A stretch of 64,000 nucleotides of DNA from Candidatus Nitrosopumilus sp. (lineage in GTDB: Archaea; Thermoproteota; Nitrososphaeria; Nitrososphaerales; Nitrosopumilaceae). The translations under genes were made by a program, and so were the position numbers. The DNA is taken from positions 1-64,000 of the forward strand of contig JAJCXK010000041.1 of the NCBI GenBank assembly GCA_029263475.1. The letters are read 5' to 3'. Shown one piece after another: positions 34,301 through 44,170 of this stretch. Below the pieces are notes generated by a model, which worked only from the letters and a program-made list of their open reading frames with translations, was not told where the DNA came from and ran no database searches. How positions within the stretch are numbered: the first letter of the stretch is position 1; the number at the start of each line of letters is the position of its first letter.

Positions 34301-34987
34301 ATGTTGTCTGATGTTTTGATTATAAAAAACTCTGGTATTGAAGGTTCTGGATATTTGGGTAAACTTCTAAGTCGTGATGGATTTGATGTAACTACAGTAA
34401 ATGCAAAATATGAACAATTACCTGAGAAAAATTTTCCATTGGTTATAATTTTAGGCGCATCTGAAAGCGCAAACGATGATCTGCCATATCTTAAAGCAGA
34501 ACAAAAATTGATCAAAAAGTGTGTTGAAGAGAATGTTCCTGTTCTTGGAATTTGCTTGGGTTCTCAATTGATTGCAAAAACTTTTGGTGGTACTGTGTAC
34601 TGTGGGCCTAAAAAAGAAATTGGATTTTATGATGATTTAATGATTGATGATGACTCTGATTTCCTTTCTAATTTCAAAAATCCATCTACCGTATTTCATT
34701 GGCACGGGGAGACATTTGATTTGCCTGCAGGTGCAATACGCCTTGCATCTTCTAAAGATTATCTTAACCAGGCATTTAGATACAAAAGTGCAGTTGGATT
34801 ACAATTTCATTTAGAGGTGGATGAAGATATGGTAAATCTGTGGCTTGACAATGCCAAAGCGGATCTATTGAAAATTCAATATATAGATCCAAAAAAAATT
34901 CGTTCAGAAATTGTTGAAAATATTTCAATTGTAAAATTAAATATGGATAATTTTTACAACAATTTCAAATCCTTTTTTGCCCTTTGA
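34301..34987 (+). CDS. Class I glutamine amidotransferase
   Basis: The 228-residue protein has the GATase1 triad: nucleophile Cys in GICLGSQL and a catalytic His in LQFHLEVDEDM. It resembles GMP synthase-type stand-alone amidotransferase domains, but no synthase partner is adjacent. ATG at 34301 is preferred over TTG at 34292, because CATATTAAG at 34274-34282 lies about 25 nt before it. The acceptor substrate is unknown. Confidence 0.85.
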   Translation: MLSDVLIIKNSGIEGSGYLGKLLSRDGFDVTTVNAKYEQLPEKNFPLVIILGASESANDDLPYLKAEQKLIKKCVEENVPVLGICLGSQLIAKTFGGTVYCGPKKEIGFYDDLMIDDDSDFLSNFKNPSTVFHWHGETFDLPAGAIRLASSKDYLNQAFRYKSAVGLQFHLEVDEDMVNLWLDNAKADLLKIQYIDPKKIRSEIVENISIVKLNMDNFYNNFKSFFAL

Positions 34988-35028
34988 CCAAAGTTTAATA
35001 TACTTAATTCTGATTTATCGATTGAAAG

Positions 35029-37149
35029 ATGTCTGTTGTAAAGAAAATTTTTGATGACACTATTCAAACCGATCATAAAGTAATTACTGAAGAATTATCA
35101 AAATCCATACTCAAATCATATGGTGTCAAGGTGCCTCCATTTGCACTTGCTACTTCTGCTGAAGAAGCAGTAAAACAAGCAAAAAAGATTGGTTTTCCTC
35201 TTGTAATGAAGGTGGTTTCACCACAAATCTTACACAAGACTGATGTTGGTGGAGTCAAAGTTGGTATTGATAATGTTGACGATGTCAAGAAAACATTTAC
35301 TGATATGTTTGGTCGGCTTTCTAAAAAGAAAGGAGTTGATGTAAAAGGAATTCTTTTGGAAAAGATGGTTCCTAAGGGAGGAGTTGAACTAATTGTAGGT
35401 ATTCAAAATGATCCACAATTTGGTCCTATGATTATGGCTGGATTGGGCGGAGTAATGACTGAAGTTTTCAAAGACGTTGCATTTAGAATGCTTCCAATCA
35501 CAACATCTGATGCAAAATCAATGATAAATGAATTAAAAGGCTCAAAACTTCTCAAAGGATTCCGCGGTAGTGCTCCCATTGATATTAACATGGTTGCAAA
35601 AATGTTGGTTGACATTGGAAAAATAGGTGTAGATAACGCTGACTATGTAAACAGTATTGACTTTAATCCTGTAATAGTATATCCTAAATCTTATTTTGTA
35701 GTTGATGCAAAAATTATTCTCAATAATGAGTTAAAGAAGAATTCGATCTCAAAAGCAAAACCAAACATTACATCCATGGAGTCATTTTTTACTCCTAAGT
35801 CTGTTGCACTGGTAGGTGCATCTGCAACTCCTGGTAAGATTGGAAATTCTGTTTTGGATGCACTTGGAAAACAAGATTACAAGGGCAAAGTATATCCCAT
35901 TAATCCTAAACAAGAATCAATTCTTGGAATCAAATGCTATCCAACTTTGGATGCAATAAAAGATAAGATTGATCTGGTTGTTGTCTGCATTGACCTTTCT
36001 GCATGTGGTCCAATTATGAGGACTTGTGCTGAGAAAGGAATTCACAATGTTGTAATTGTATCTGGTGGTGGTAAAGAACTCGGTGGCGATAGGGCTGCGA
36101 TGGAAGCTGAAGTAAAAGAGTTATCTATTAAACACAAGATTCGTGTAATTGGTCCTAATTGTATTGGAATGTTTAATGCAGCAAATAGACTTGATTGTGC
36201 ATTCCAGGGACAAGAAAGAATGGTACGTTCAAAATTAGGTGAGGTTGCATTCTTTTCACAAAGCGGAACTATGGGAATTAGCATGTTGGAGAGTGCTGAT
36301 GTATTTGGTTTGTCCAAGATGATTAGCTTTGGTAATCGTTCTGATGTTGATGAGGCAGATATGATATGGTATGCTGCAAATGATCCTCAAACAAAAGTAA
36401 TTGGATTATACGTTGAGGGATTCGGTGATGGAAGAAAATTCATCAATACCGCCAAACGCGTAATGAAAGTAGCAAAGAAACCCATCGTAATTTGGAAAAG
36501 TGGGAGAACTGCTGCAGGTGCAAAGCAAGCTGCATCACATACAGGTTCTCTTGGAGGTTCAAATGCAATGATAATGGGTGCGTTCAAGCAAGCGGGAATT
36601 ATTTCAGTTGATAGTTATCAAGAATTAGCTGGAGTATTGAAGGCTCTGGCCTGGCAACCTGCTGCAAAGGGTAACCGTGTTGCCATGACTAGTAATGGTG
36701 CCGGTCCAATGATTGGCGGAATTGATCAATTAGAAAGATTGGGACTTATAATTGGAAAAATGTCTCCAAAACTTCTCAAAAAAATCAAAGAACATTTCCC
36801 ACCAACAGTTCCTATTCACAATGGAAATCCTGCAGATGTAGGTGGTGGTGCAACTGCAGATGATTACAAATTTGTCATTGAGCAATTTTTGGAAGAAAAG
36901 AATGTTGATATCGCTATGCCATGGTTTGTATTCCAAGACGATCCCCTTGAAGAAACCATAGTGGGCCATTTGGATGAACTCTCAAAGAAAAACAAGAAAC
37001 CCATTCTTGCTGGTGGCAATGGTGGTCCATACACTGATAAAATGATTAAATTAATTGAGGAACACAATGTTCCAGTATATCAGGATCTTAGAACTTGGGT
37101 GGCAGCAGCATCTGCATTGGCTCAATGGGGCAAAGTACGCGGAAAATAG
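35029..37149 (+). CDS. ADP-forming acyl-CoA synthetase (probable 3-hydroxypropionyl-CoA synthetase)
   Basis: The 706-residue protein is a fused ADP-forming acyl-CoA synthetase with beta-alpha order: the N-terminal ATP-grasp domain ([37 protein letters not shown]) precedes the CoA-binding domain ([18 protein letters not shown]) and the ligase domain. The phosphohistidine is H504 in ASHTGSLGG. In Nitrosopumilus maritimus an enzyme of this type activates 3-hydroxypropionate in the HP/HB carbon-fixation cycle and sits next to the crotonase gene, exactly as here. The sister enzyme for 4-hydroxybutyrate has the same fold, so specificity is inferred from context. Confidence 0.88.
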   Translation: MSVVKKIFDDTIQTDHKVITEELSKSILKSYGVKVPPFALATSAEEAVKQAKKIGFPLVMKVVSPQILHKTDVGGVKVGIDNVDDVKKTFTDMFGRLSKKKGVDVKGILLEKMVPKGGVELIVGIQNDPQFGPMIMAGLGGVMTEVFKDVAFRMLPITTSDAKSMINELKGSKLLKGFRGSAPIDINMVAKMLVDIGKIGVDNADYVNSIDFNPVIVYPKSYFVVDAKIILNNELKKNSISKAKPNITSMESFFTPKSVALVGASATPGKIGNSVLDALGKQDYKGKVYPINPKQESILGIKCYPTLDAIKDKIDLVVVCIDLSACGPIMRTCAEKGIHNVVIVSGGGKELGGDRAAMEAEVKELSIKHKIRVIGPNCIGMFNAANRLDCAFQGQERMVRSKLGEVAFFSQSGTMGISMLESADVFGLSKMISFGNRSDVDEADMIWYAANDPQTKVIGLYVEGFGDGRKFINTAKRVMKVAKKPIVIWKSGRTAAGAKQAASHTGSLGGSNAMIMGAFKQAGIISVDSYQELAGVLKALAWQPAAKGNRVAMTSNGAGPMIGGIDQLERLGLIIGKMSPKLLKKIKEHFPPTVPIHNGNPADVGGGATADDYKFVIEQFLEEKNVDIAMPWFVFQDDPLEETIVGHLDELSKKNKKPILAGGNGGPYTDKMIKLIEEHNVPVYQDLRTWVAAASALAQWGKVRGK

Positions 37150-37947
<798 letters not shown>

Positions 37948-37975
37948 CTATTTCTAATTTCCTTCTTATTTTATT

Positions 37976-38003
37976 AATCAAAAAAAAATTATGTTTTTTG
38001 ATT
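37976..38003. terminator. Hairpin between convergent genes
   Basis: Inverted repeat AATCAAAAAA / TTTTTTGATT (arms 37976-37985 and 37994-38003) separated by 8 nt lies between the hydratase stop and the stop of the cupredoxin gene. It provides oligo-T on both strands and could terminate transcription in both directions. Confidence 0.6.
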
Positions 38004-38528
38004 CTACTCTACTGTAATTGACCCTACTCTCCATGGATGAAACGAACAGTAGTAATTATACACTCCACTTTCTTTGAAAGCAAATTCAAATCTATCTCCC
38101 GTGTTTAATGGAGGACTGTTGAATAGATCGATTACTTTTCCTACTTCATCTTGACTTTGGATGTTGTGAGGAACTGAGTCATCATTTACCCATGTTACTT
38201 TTGTACTTGCAGGAATTTCTAAATTCAATGGCAGATAAAATCCAACGCTGTCTATGTCTGAGTTCCCATTTGGAATTATTACTGTTGCATCCACATGTTT
38301 GAAAGATTTAGAATGTGGGGACTCTATTACCAGTACATCATTTTCTATCAAAAATTTAATGGCGTTTAGAAATTCTGCCTCTGAGATATCTCCTTGACCA
38401 TACCATAATGCATTATTTTTTACCCATTTTGGGATGGATTCTGCACTGGCAAAGTTTCCTGAAAATGACACTAGTATAATTGAAAATATTGTGATTGACA
38501 GTGATATTTTCATTAAAAAGTGCTTCAT
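38004..38528 (-). CDS. Secreted cupredoxin-like protein with N-terminal thaumarchaeal domain
   Basis: The 174-residue protein has a signal peptide (ISLSITIFSIILVSFSGNFASA), a segment of about 40 residues starting IPKWVKNNALWYGQGDISEA that is common in secreted thaumarchaeal proteins, and a plastocyanin-type domain. Copper ligands H121 (VPHNIQ), C161 and H164 (YCSFHPW) are visible, but the usual axial Met is replaced by Arg (R167 in HPWRVG). Ammonia oxidisers use many periplasmic blue copper proteins for electron transfer; altered redox potential or loss of copper is possible here. Confidence 0.85.
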   Translation of the reverse strand: MKHFLMKISLSITIFSIILVSFSGNFASAESIPKWVKNNALWYGQGDISEAEFLNAIKFLIENDVLVIESPHSKSFKHVDATVIIPNGNSDIDSVGFYLPLNLEIPASTKVTWVNDDSVPHNIQSQDEVGKVIDLFNSPPLNTGDRFEFAFKESGVYNYYCSFHPWRVGSITVE

Positions 38529-38623
38529 ATTTTAAAATTATTTTTAGAGGATTTATCAAAGGAGTATGCATTGCCTTGCAGTGCAGACTAGTTTGTTATA
38601 TCTAATTTCTAACATCACCTAAC

Positions 38624-38965
38624 ATGCAAGAACTAATTCAAAATAGAAAAATAATTGATGATGAAAAAAAGCAGGTAATTTTAGAAATACTTGCTGATAA
38701 ATATTGTAAACTAATACTTCATAATACATTAGAAAAGCCCAAATCTGCCATGGAAATATCTAATGAGAAAAAAATTCCCATCAGTACTGTATATAGAAGA
38801 TTACAAACTCTCTTTGATGCAAAATTACTTTCGATTTCTGGTTCGATCAATCAGGATGGAAAAAAATATTTCTTATACAAGAGTAGGGTGAAGTCAATCG
38901 CTCTAAAATGTAATCTGGAAGTGACGACTATTGAGTTGGAATCCAACTCATCTCGTGTGAGTTGA
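38624..38965 (+). CDS. Winged-helix transcriptional regulator
   Basis: The 113-residue protein is a compact winged helix: ILADKYCKLILHNTL, then AMEISNEKKIPISTVYRRLQ as recognition part, and a wing before KKYFLYKSRV. Similar short regulators are abundant in Thaumarchaea. The target is unknown. It is divergent from the cupredoxin gene, with 95 bp between starts, so control of the copper protein is conceivable. A ribbon-helix-helix gene follows on the same strand. Confidence 0.75.
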   Translation: MQELIQNRKIIDDEKKQVILEILADKYCKLILHNTLEKPKSAMEISNEKKIPISTVYRRLQTLFDAKLLSISGSINQDGKKYFLYKSRVKSIALKCNLEVTTIELESNSSRVS

Positions 38966-38991
38966 CTTTCTGATTCGAATTTGGATTCAAA

Positions 38992-39594
38992 TTGTCAAAC
39001 AACAATTCCTCTTTGGTAAAAAGTCAAGTTCATTCATCAAAAAAAGAATCTACAAGAAGCATCACGTATAGACTTCCGGAGAAACTGGTGGTTGAATTAG
39101 AAACCGAGTCCACCCAGAGGGGAATCTCTCAAAATGTTCTTGTGAGACAGATCCTAGAAAAATATGTTCAATGGGATCGTTTTTCTAATAAAATTGGAAT
39201 GATTCCTGTGCCAAAAGGAATCCTGGAATCTCTGGGGGAATCTTTGAATGGAAAAGACATTGACGAAATAATCACTTTGATGTTTCCCATGATTAAGGAC
39301 ACTGTTTTGTTTATCAAAGGCGGATATGATTTGAAACGTTGTGTGGAGACACTAGAAGATTACATGCGGGCATCTGGAATGAATTCTGATCACCGTGTAG
39401 AAGGTGACATGCACATATTTCTAATTCAACATGATTTGGGTTTGAAATGGTCTGTCTTTACCGAACAACTTCTTTCTCAAATATTTCGCAGCTTCTTACC
39501 TGATAAGGAACTTAAGTTTCAAACTACTGATAATACCGTTATCTTGTCTGTGTCTCTAGGTTCTGATTTTAATGAACATGATTATCAAAATTGA
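38992..39594 (+). CDS. Ribbon-helix-helix DNA-binding protein
   Basis: Residues about 20-60 (STRSITYRLPEKLVVELETES, SQNVLVRQILEKYVQWD) match an Arc/CopG ribbon-helix-helix domain. The remaining 140 residues form an alpha/beta domain (LKRCVETLEDYMRASGM, MHIFLIQHDLGLKWSVFTEQ) that is not recognised; it may bind a ligand or oligomerise. The start codon is TTG. It follows the winged-helix gene by 26 nt, so the two may be co-transcribed regulators. Confidence 0.72.
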   Translation: MSNNNSSLVKSQVHSSKKESTRSITYRLPEKLVVELETESTQRGISQNVLVRQILEKYVQWDRFSNKIGMIPVPKGILESLGESLNGKDIDEIITLMFPMIKDTVLFIKGGYDLKRCVETLEDYMRASGMNSDHRVEGDMHIFLIQHDLGLKWSVFTEQLLSQIFRSFLPDKELKFQTTDNTVILSVSLGSDFNEHDYQN

Positions 39595-39639
39595 AATTCA
39601 ATTAATCCTTTGAAATACTTGTTTGCATAAAATTCGTTG

Positions 39640-40041
39640 ATGAATTCATCTGATCCCATTCAGCAAAAAACATTGGTAGAACAAATCATGAATAATTCCG
39701 TGGTGTCTGTTGATTCTTCTGTAACTGCCACTAACGTCGCAAAGATGATGGAAGACACTGGAGTTGGGGCTGTAGTGGTCTTAGAAAATAATTTGCCCAT
39801 TGGAATTGTCACTGACAGAGATTTTGCAATAAAGATAACTGCGCATTGCTATCCTGTTGACACTCCTGTTAGAAGAATTATGTCCTCTCCTCTCATCTCA
39901 ATTGATTCTGGTTCTGATTTGTGGATTGCATCCGATCTGATGTCTACAAGAAATGTCAAAAAATTACCTGTTATTGATGATGACAAAGTTGTCGGAATGC
40001 TTACTTCAAGTGATTTGGTCAGGCATATTGCGGATCATTAG
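39640..40041 (+). CDS. CBS-domain pair protein
   Basis: The protein (133 residues from ATG 39640) is two CBS motifs in tandem: VEQIMNNSVVSVDSS with VGAVVVLENNLPIGIVTDRDF, then VRRIMSSPLISIDSG with VKKLPVIDDDKVVGMLTSSDLVRH. Such pairs bind adenosine nucleotides or SAM and regulate other proteins. There is no fused effector. It lies after two DNA-binding protein genes; a functional link is possible but not shown. A TTG one codon upstream is a weaker start. Confidence 0.88.
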   Translation: MNSSDPIQQKTLVEQIMNNSVVSVDSSVTATNVAKMMEDTGVGAVVVLENNLPIGIVTDRDFAIKITAHCYPVDTPVRRIMSSPLISIDSGSDLWIASDLMSTRNVKKLPVIDDDKVVGMLTSSDLVRHIADH

Positions 40042-40134
40042 AAATTTCCAGTGTCCTCTTTGATTTTCTCTTAATTTCCTAGTGTGTCTGGTGGGAAAAG
40101 CTTATTATAATTTGAACCACCTTTTTTCTTCATA

Positions 40135-40485
40135 ATGGCAACTGAGCAAACACAAAAGATGGTCACAGTTACTGTAAAAGCAGCTGAAAAGATCCATGAA
40201 TTTATGAAAGAAGAAGCAGAATCTCCTCAATACCTTAGAGTATATGTTCAAGGTGGCGGTTGTTCTGGTTTGTCTTATGGAATGGGCTTTGAAAAAGCAC
40301 CGGAAGAAGATGACATAGTCATGGAAGAAACTGGAGTCAAACTCCTAGTTGACAGCTACAGTGTTGATCATCTGCAAGGTGCAAATGTGGACTATATTGA
40401 AAGCCTAATGGGATCTGGATTCAAAATTAATAATCCAAACGTAACAAAATCCTGTTCATGTGGTCACTCATTCAGCACTGAATAA
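40135..40485 (+). CDS. HesB/IscA-type iron-sulfur assembly protein
   Basis: A-type carriers pass Fe-S clusters to target proteins. The 116-residue protein shows the three conserved cysteines: GGGCSGLSYGMGF (residues about 42-54) and CSCGHSF near the C-terminus. The family segment LLVDSYSVDHLQGANVDYIES is also clear. The gene stands alone, without SUF genes nearby. Ammonia oxidisers need many Fe-S proteins, including the radical SAM enzymes in this window. Confidence 0.93.
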   Translation: MATEQTQKMVTVTVKAAEKIHEFMKEEAESPQYLRVYVQGGGCSGLSYGMGFEKAPEEDDIVMEETGVKLLVDSYSVDHLQGANVDYIESLMGSGFKINNPNVTKSCSCGHSFSTE

Positions 40486-40629
40486 GCAAGAATATCATAT
40501 TTTTAATTTTTAGATTCCAATAGCAGTTGCTATGTTATTTTGGATCTGTCTTGCCTTTTGATATTTTTAATGTAAAAGATTGCGATACCCTCATATATCG
40601 AAGAGAAAAACCCCAGTTATGATAATAAA

Positions 40630-40633
40630 GGAG
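40630..40633 (+). promoter_or_regulatory. Shine-Dalgarno motif before dnaG
   Basis: GGAG within AAAGGAGATGA lies 11 nt before the dnaG ATG. The gene also has an untranslated leader of several tens of bases after a TTTTTAATG box near 40564, unlike most leaderless genes here. Confidence 0.6.
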
Positions 40634-40644
40634 ATGAATAGTTT

Positions 40645-41787
40645 ATGCCTCAATCAGGAATTGTCAAGTATCACGTTAAGCTTTCCTATGAAGTCGATGG
40701 ACTCGTTGAAAGAGCAGATATAATCGGAGCCATCTTTGGCCAGACCGAAGGTCTGTTGGGTCCTGAGATGAATTTGAATGAACTGCAACGAGTTTCCAAA
40801 GTAGGACGTATTGAAGTTAATGCTAAGCCTACATCTAACACTACCAATGGTGATGCATTAATCCCGATGAGTACTGATATTGATACTTGCGCATTAATTG
40901 CAGCTGGAATTGAAAGTATTGACAAGGTTGGACCGTTTGATTGCAAATTTACATTATTGGCTATTGATGATGTACGAGCTGCAAAGAAAGAAGACATTGT
41001 GAAACGTGCAAAAGAGATTAAGCAAAAATGGGCAACTAAAACCCTTAGTGAAGGTGAGAGTATGCTAAATGATGTTCATCAGGGCGATACTGGAAAATTG
41101 TCTACATATGGACCATCAAAGCTAACGTGCAGTTCTGGTGTCTTTGAGTCCACTTGGGTGATTTTGGTTGAAGGTAGAGCTGATGTGATCAATCTTTTAA
41201 GAGCTGGATTCGATAATGCACTTGCAATTGAAGGGGCAAAAATTGATGAATCAATTAAAAAATTATGTAATACTAAAGAAACAGTCGTTGCATTTCTTGA
41301 CGGTGATAGATCTGGAGGATTTATTCTTAAGGAATTGAAATCTGTTGTCACGTTAGATTATGAATTACAAGCTGATAGTGGGGTGGAAGTCGAAGAATTA
41401 ACTCCACAAAGACTAGATGAGATTCTAAGACCTATTGCAAATGAAATTCGTGACGGAAAGCCAGCACCCAAGCTAAAAAATGATACTGATAAACCTGTTG
41501 CAGAAATGGCTGCAAAAGTTTTTGCAGATCTTAACGAAACTCTGGAAGCCGTTGCATTAGACGGTGATAAGAATGAAATTTTTAAGGTCCCAATTAGCGA
41601 AGTTGTTAGTAAACTATCCACACAATCTGGAATCAAGTATCTTCTGTTGGATGGAATTATCACTCAAAGACTTTTGGAAGGTGCCAAGAATGCCGGTGTT
41701 GAATGTGTTATTGGACACAGAGTTGCAAAACTATCCAACTCTGATGGACTAATGTTGAAAACATTCGGTGATTTGGGCGTATCTTAG
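40645..41787 (+). CDS. dnaG: DnaG primase-like protein (archaeal)
   Basis: Archaeal DnaG carries a TOPRIM domain and is known both as a primase-like protein and as a component of the exosome. The 380-residue protein has the conserved N-terminus (GIVKYHVKLSYEVDGLVERADIIGAIFGQTEGLLG, split here by family blocks), the TOPRIM Glu in VILVEGRADVINLLRAG and the DxD in AFLDGDRSGGFILKEL. In this lineage it is generally taken to be an exosome subunit. It is followed closely by the riboflavin kinase gene. Confidence 0.93.
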   Translation: MPQSGIVKYHVKLSYEVDGLVERADIIGAIFGQTEGLLGPEMNLNELQRVSKVGRIEVNAKPTSNTTNGDALIPMSTDIDTCALIAAGIESIDKVGPFDCKFTLLAIDDVRAAKKEDIVKRAKEIKQKWATKTLSEGESMLNDVHQGDTGKLSTYGPSKLTCSSGVFESTWVILVEGRADVINLLRAGFDNALAIEGAKIDESIKKLCNTKETVVAFLDGDRSGGFILKELKSVVTLDYELQADSGVEVEELTPQRLDEILRPIANEIRDGKPAPKLKNDTDKPVAEMAAKVFADLNETLEAVALDGDKNEIFKVPISEVVSKLSTQSGIKYLLLDGIITQRLLEGAKNAGVECVIGHRVAKLSNSDGLMLKTFGDLGVS

Positions 41788-41792
41788 AACGT

Positions 41793-42476
41793 ATGGCTGA
41801 ATTAAAGATACAACACCTCCTAACTCTCACTTATCTGCTGTCTAAAGGAGCTAAGTACAACTATGTTTCCATAACTACTTCTTTTTTGGGCAAGAATATT
41901 CAAAAATCCCAACAGGCAGCATCAAGGCATCTTCTTGAACTAGAACAAAATAATTTCATTGAAAGAATAATCAACGGGAGAAATATCTCTGTCAAAATTA
42001 CGTCAAAAGGATTTTCTGAAATGGTAAAACTTTCATCTATTTTACAAAAAAGCCTTGATTCATCTCCCTCTCATATAGAATTGAAAGGCACGTTAGTATC
42101 TGGAATGGGTGAAGGTGCTTATTACATGGGATTGAAAGGATACACAAAGCAATTTCAATCAAAAATTGGATATGTGCCTTTTTCAGGAACTCTCAATGTG
42201 CGGTTAGATCAAAAAATTCATCAAGAATCTATTAAACAATTTGAAACACTTGATGGCGTGAAAATTAAAAGCTTTTCTGACGGTAAGAGGACTTATGGCT
42301 GGGTAAAATGCTTTAGTGCCAAATTAAACAATTCAATTAACTGTGAGTTGATCATACTGGAACGCACTCATCATGATGATTCAATAATAGAACTAATCTC
42401 AAAATCATGTTTAAGAAAGTCTGGAAAACTAAAGGATGGGTCAAAAGTTTTAATCACCATCCCAATTAGTTCCTAA
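41793..42476 (+). CDS. ribK: CTP-dependent riboflavin kinase with N-terminal HTH (RbkR type)
   Basis: Archaeal RibK uses CTP to make FMN. Residues about 95-227 form the kinase (LKGTLVSGMGEGAYYMGLKG, YVPFSGTLNVRLD), and residues 1-90 form a winged helix (SQQAASRHLLELEQNNFIER). Such RbkR fusions act as both enzyme and regulator of riboflavin genes. The start ATG is 5 bp after the dnaG stop, so translation is coupled. It converges with the FAD synthase gene, with a 4-nt overlap. Confidence 0.9.
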   Translation: MAELKIQHLLTLTYLLSKGAKYNYVSITTSFLGKNIQKSQQAASRHLLELEQNNFIERIINGRNISVKITSKGFSEMVKLSSILQKSLDSSPSHIELKGTLVSGMGEGAYYMGLKGYTKQFQSKIGYVPFSGTLNVRLDQKIHQESIKQFETLDGVKIKSFSDGKRTYGWVKCFSAKLNNSINCELIILERTHHDDSIIELISKSCLRKSGKLKDGSKVLITIPISS

Positions 42477-43090
42477 ATTCCGTGAATGGATTCTCCGTAT
42501 TCCTTTTGAATTTTAGAGCTAGAACTCTCTGGAATTGGTGATTGTAATCTTGCAACTTTTGCATCGAGCTCTATTTTTTTACATCCTTCCGTGATGAATT
42601 TTTCTTGATGAGCTTGATCATATCCTAATGCAATGATTTGCGGTTTTACGTGATTTACTGTCTTGAAAATATTATCTTCTTGGCCAATTAAGCAAAGATC
42701 TACCATTATTAATGAATTTACCAGTTCCTGTCTTTGCTCTTGTGTGTGAATGGGTTTTCTTTTCTTCATTTTTACAGCTGTACTGTCAGTTGCTACTACT
42801 ACTACTAAGACATCTCCTAACTCCTTTGCCGCATTTAATGTGTGGATGTGTCCTGGATGGATGATATCAAAAACTCCTCCTGCCAGCACTATGCGTAATG
42901 AATTTCTTCCATTTTCGGTAAGTGTATTTCTGTCATTGTTTACGAGTTGATTTTTTACTAACTCGTCAATCTTTGAGTTTATCGCCTCTGTTGAGAGCAT
43001 GCTTTTTTTCTTAATTAGTTCGAAAGGTACTTTGTTTTCAATTTGACAGATATACATTGCTGAAAGAATTATCTTCTCACTTGACTCCAA
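42473..43090 (-). CDS. ribL: FAD synthase (RibL-type cytidylyltransferase fold) with N-terminal HTH
   Basis: RibL adenylates FMN to FAD in archaea. Residues about 65-195 hold the nucleotidyltransferase: VLAGGVFDIIHPGHIHTLN with the HxGH motif, and ATDSTAVKMKKRKPIHTQEQR. Residues 1-65 form an extra winged-helix-like domain (LSAMYICQIENKVPFELIKK, INSKIDELVKNQLVNND) not present in ordinary RibL. TTG is the start. It converges with ribK, so the FMN and FAD steps are encoded head-to-tail against each other and both proteins carry HTH domains. Confidence 0.86.
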   Translation of the reverse strand: MESSEKIILSAMYICQIENKVPFELIKKKSMLSTEAINSKIDELVKNQLVNNDRNTLTENGRNSLRIVLAGGVFDIIHPGHIHTLNAAKELGDVLVVVVATDSTAVKMKKRKPIHTQEQRQELVNSLIMVDLCLIGQEDNIFKTVNHVKPQIIALGYDQAHQEKFITEGCKKIELDAKVARLQSPIPESSSSKIQKEYGESIHGI

Positions 43091-43135
43091 TATTTTTTTA
43101 ATTCTTAAACTCTCTCTTTAATTCATTACTGAAAG

Positions 43136-44170
43136 TTACATCTTTGGATCCAGACCTTTGGCCAATCTCAATGCATCTACAAGACCGTCTGCATATCCTA
43201 TGCTCAAAATTGCCACTTCGTCTTGACTGTCTTCCAAAAATTTTTCCGCATCTTTAACGTATAATTCCGCGTTTTCCAAAATCCCCTGAAATTCTTCCTG
43301 TTCTTTGTATAGTGGAATTATCTCCTCAAGTGCCTCTCTGACCATTGGTACATACTTTTTCATCATCTGGACGGAAATTTTTTTATTTTTCTCTGTATTG
43401 TCGTATGGTTCATCAAGACATTGTCCCAGTATCTTCAAAGCATCCGTCTCTGTAAAATGTAGTCTGCCTGGAATGATTAATGTATGTGGTGCTTTTCCAA
43501 AGTCTATTTTTTTAAGGCTTGATATCTTACCTGCAACAATTTTTTGGTCTTTGAATCCAATTCTTGAGGCAACTATCACATATGACGACAAATCCACAAC
43601 ATTTCTTGTCTGTCCTTTCTCGGTATCCAGAAGATCGGATAATGCGTCTTTTGGATCTAAGAAGAAACCCTTGTCTTGATTATATTCCAACAGGAGTACT
43701 GTATGATTTCCTTCTATGATATTTTTGTAAATTATATAATATGGAGTTGTAAGTGACATTTCACTCATTATAGTTGCAATTCTGCCAATCTTGTAAAAAT
43801 GCAAGCCGCATTCCCCAATCATTGATGTAAGGGATGATGATGCATGAATAGAATGTGTTTTTATTTTTTCTTCTATTGCCCTTGTCCTTAATTCGATGTG
43901 GGTTGTAGCAATGTATGGATCACCATAAGCAAGTAATGCCACTTTCTTTTTCTTTGCATTTTCCAAAATTTCTTTTCCATCTTCCACTAGCCATCGCTTT
44001 GCAAGTTTGAATTCACCCATCGTTACATCTTTGATCTTGTTTAGATCTGACTTTCCAATTGGACTGGTAAATTGTTCAAGATATACTATGTCTGCATTTG
44101 TTAAAACATCCATTGCTTCAACGGGAATCGATTTGAATCCAGAAATCCCTAAACCTATGAACCACAGCAT
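43136..44170 (-). CDS. dphB: Diphthine synthase DphB with C-terminal DUF357-like domain
   Basis: DphB methylates the diphthamide precursor on elongation factor 2. Residues 1 to about 265 are the tetrapyrrole-methylase-type enzyme: MLWFIGLGISGFKSIPVEAM, ADIVYLEQFTSP, ALLAYGDPYIATTH and SMIGECGLHFYKIGR. The protein is 344 residues long rather than about 265. The extra 75 residues (YVKDAEKFLEDSQDEVAILS, then YADGLVDALRLAKG) form a helical pattern like the archaeal DUF357 family. The gene overlaps the lysK stop by one base, so it is the tail of the lysine operon. Confidence 0.9.
   Translation of the reverse strand: MLWFIGLGISGFKSIPVEAMDVLTNADIVYLEQFTSPIGKSDLNKIKDVTMGEFKLAKRWLVEDGKEILENAKKKKVALLAYGDPYIATTHIELRTRAIEEKIKTHSIHASSSLTSMIGECGLHFYKIGRIATIMSEMSLTTPYYIIYKNIIEGNHTVLLLEYNQDKGFFLDPKDALSDLLDTEKGQTRNVVDLSSYVIVASRIGFKDQKIVAGKISSLKKIDFGKAPHTLIIPGRLHFTETDALKILGQCLDEPYDNTEKNKKISVQMMKKYVPMVREALEEIIPLYKEQEEFQGILENAELYVKDAEKFLEDSQDEVAILSIGYADGLVDALRLAKGLDPKM

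Noticed and set aside
34292-34987. GMP synthase subunit A (guaA glutaminase)
   Set aside because: The GATase1 triad is present, but there is no synthase gene nearby and the sequence is not distinctive enough for that name.
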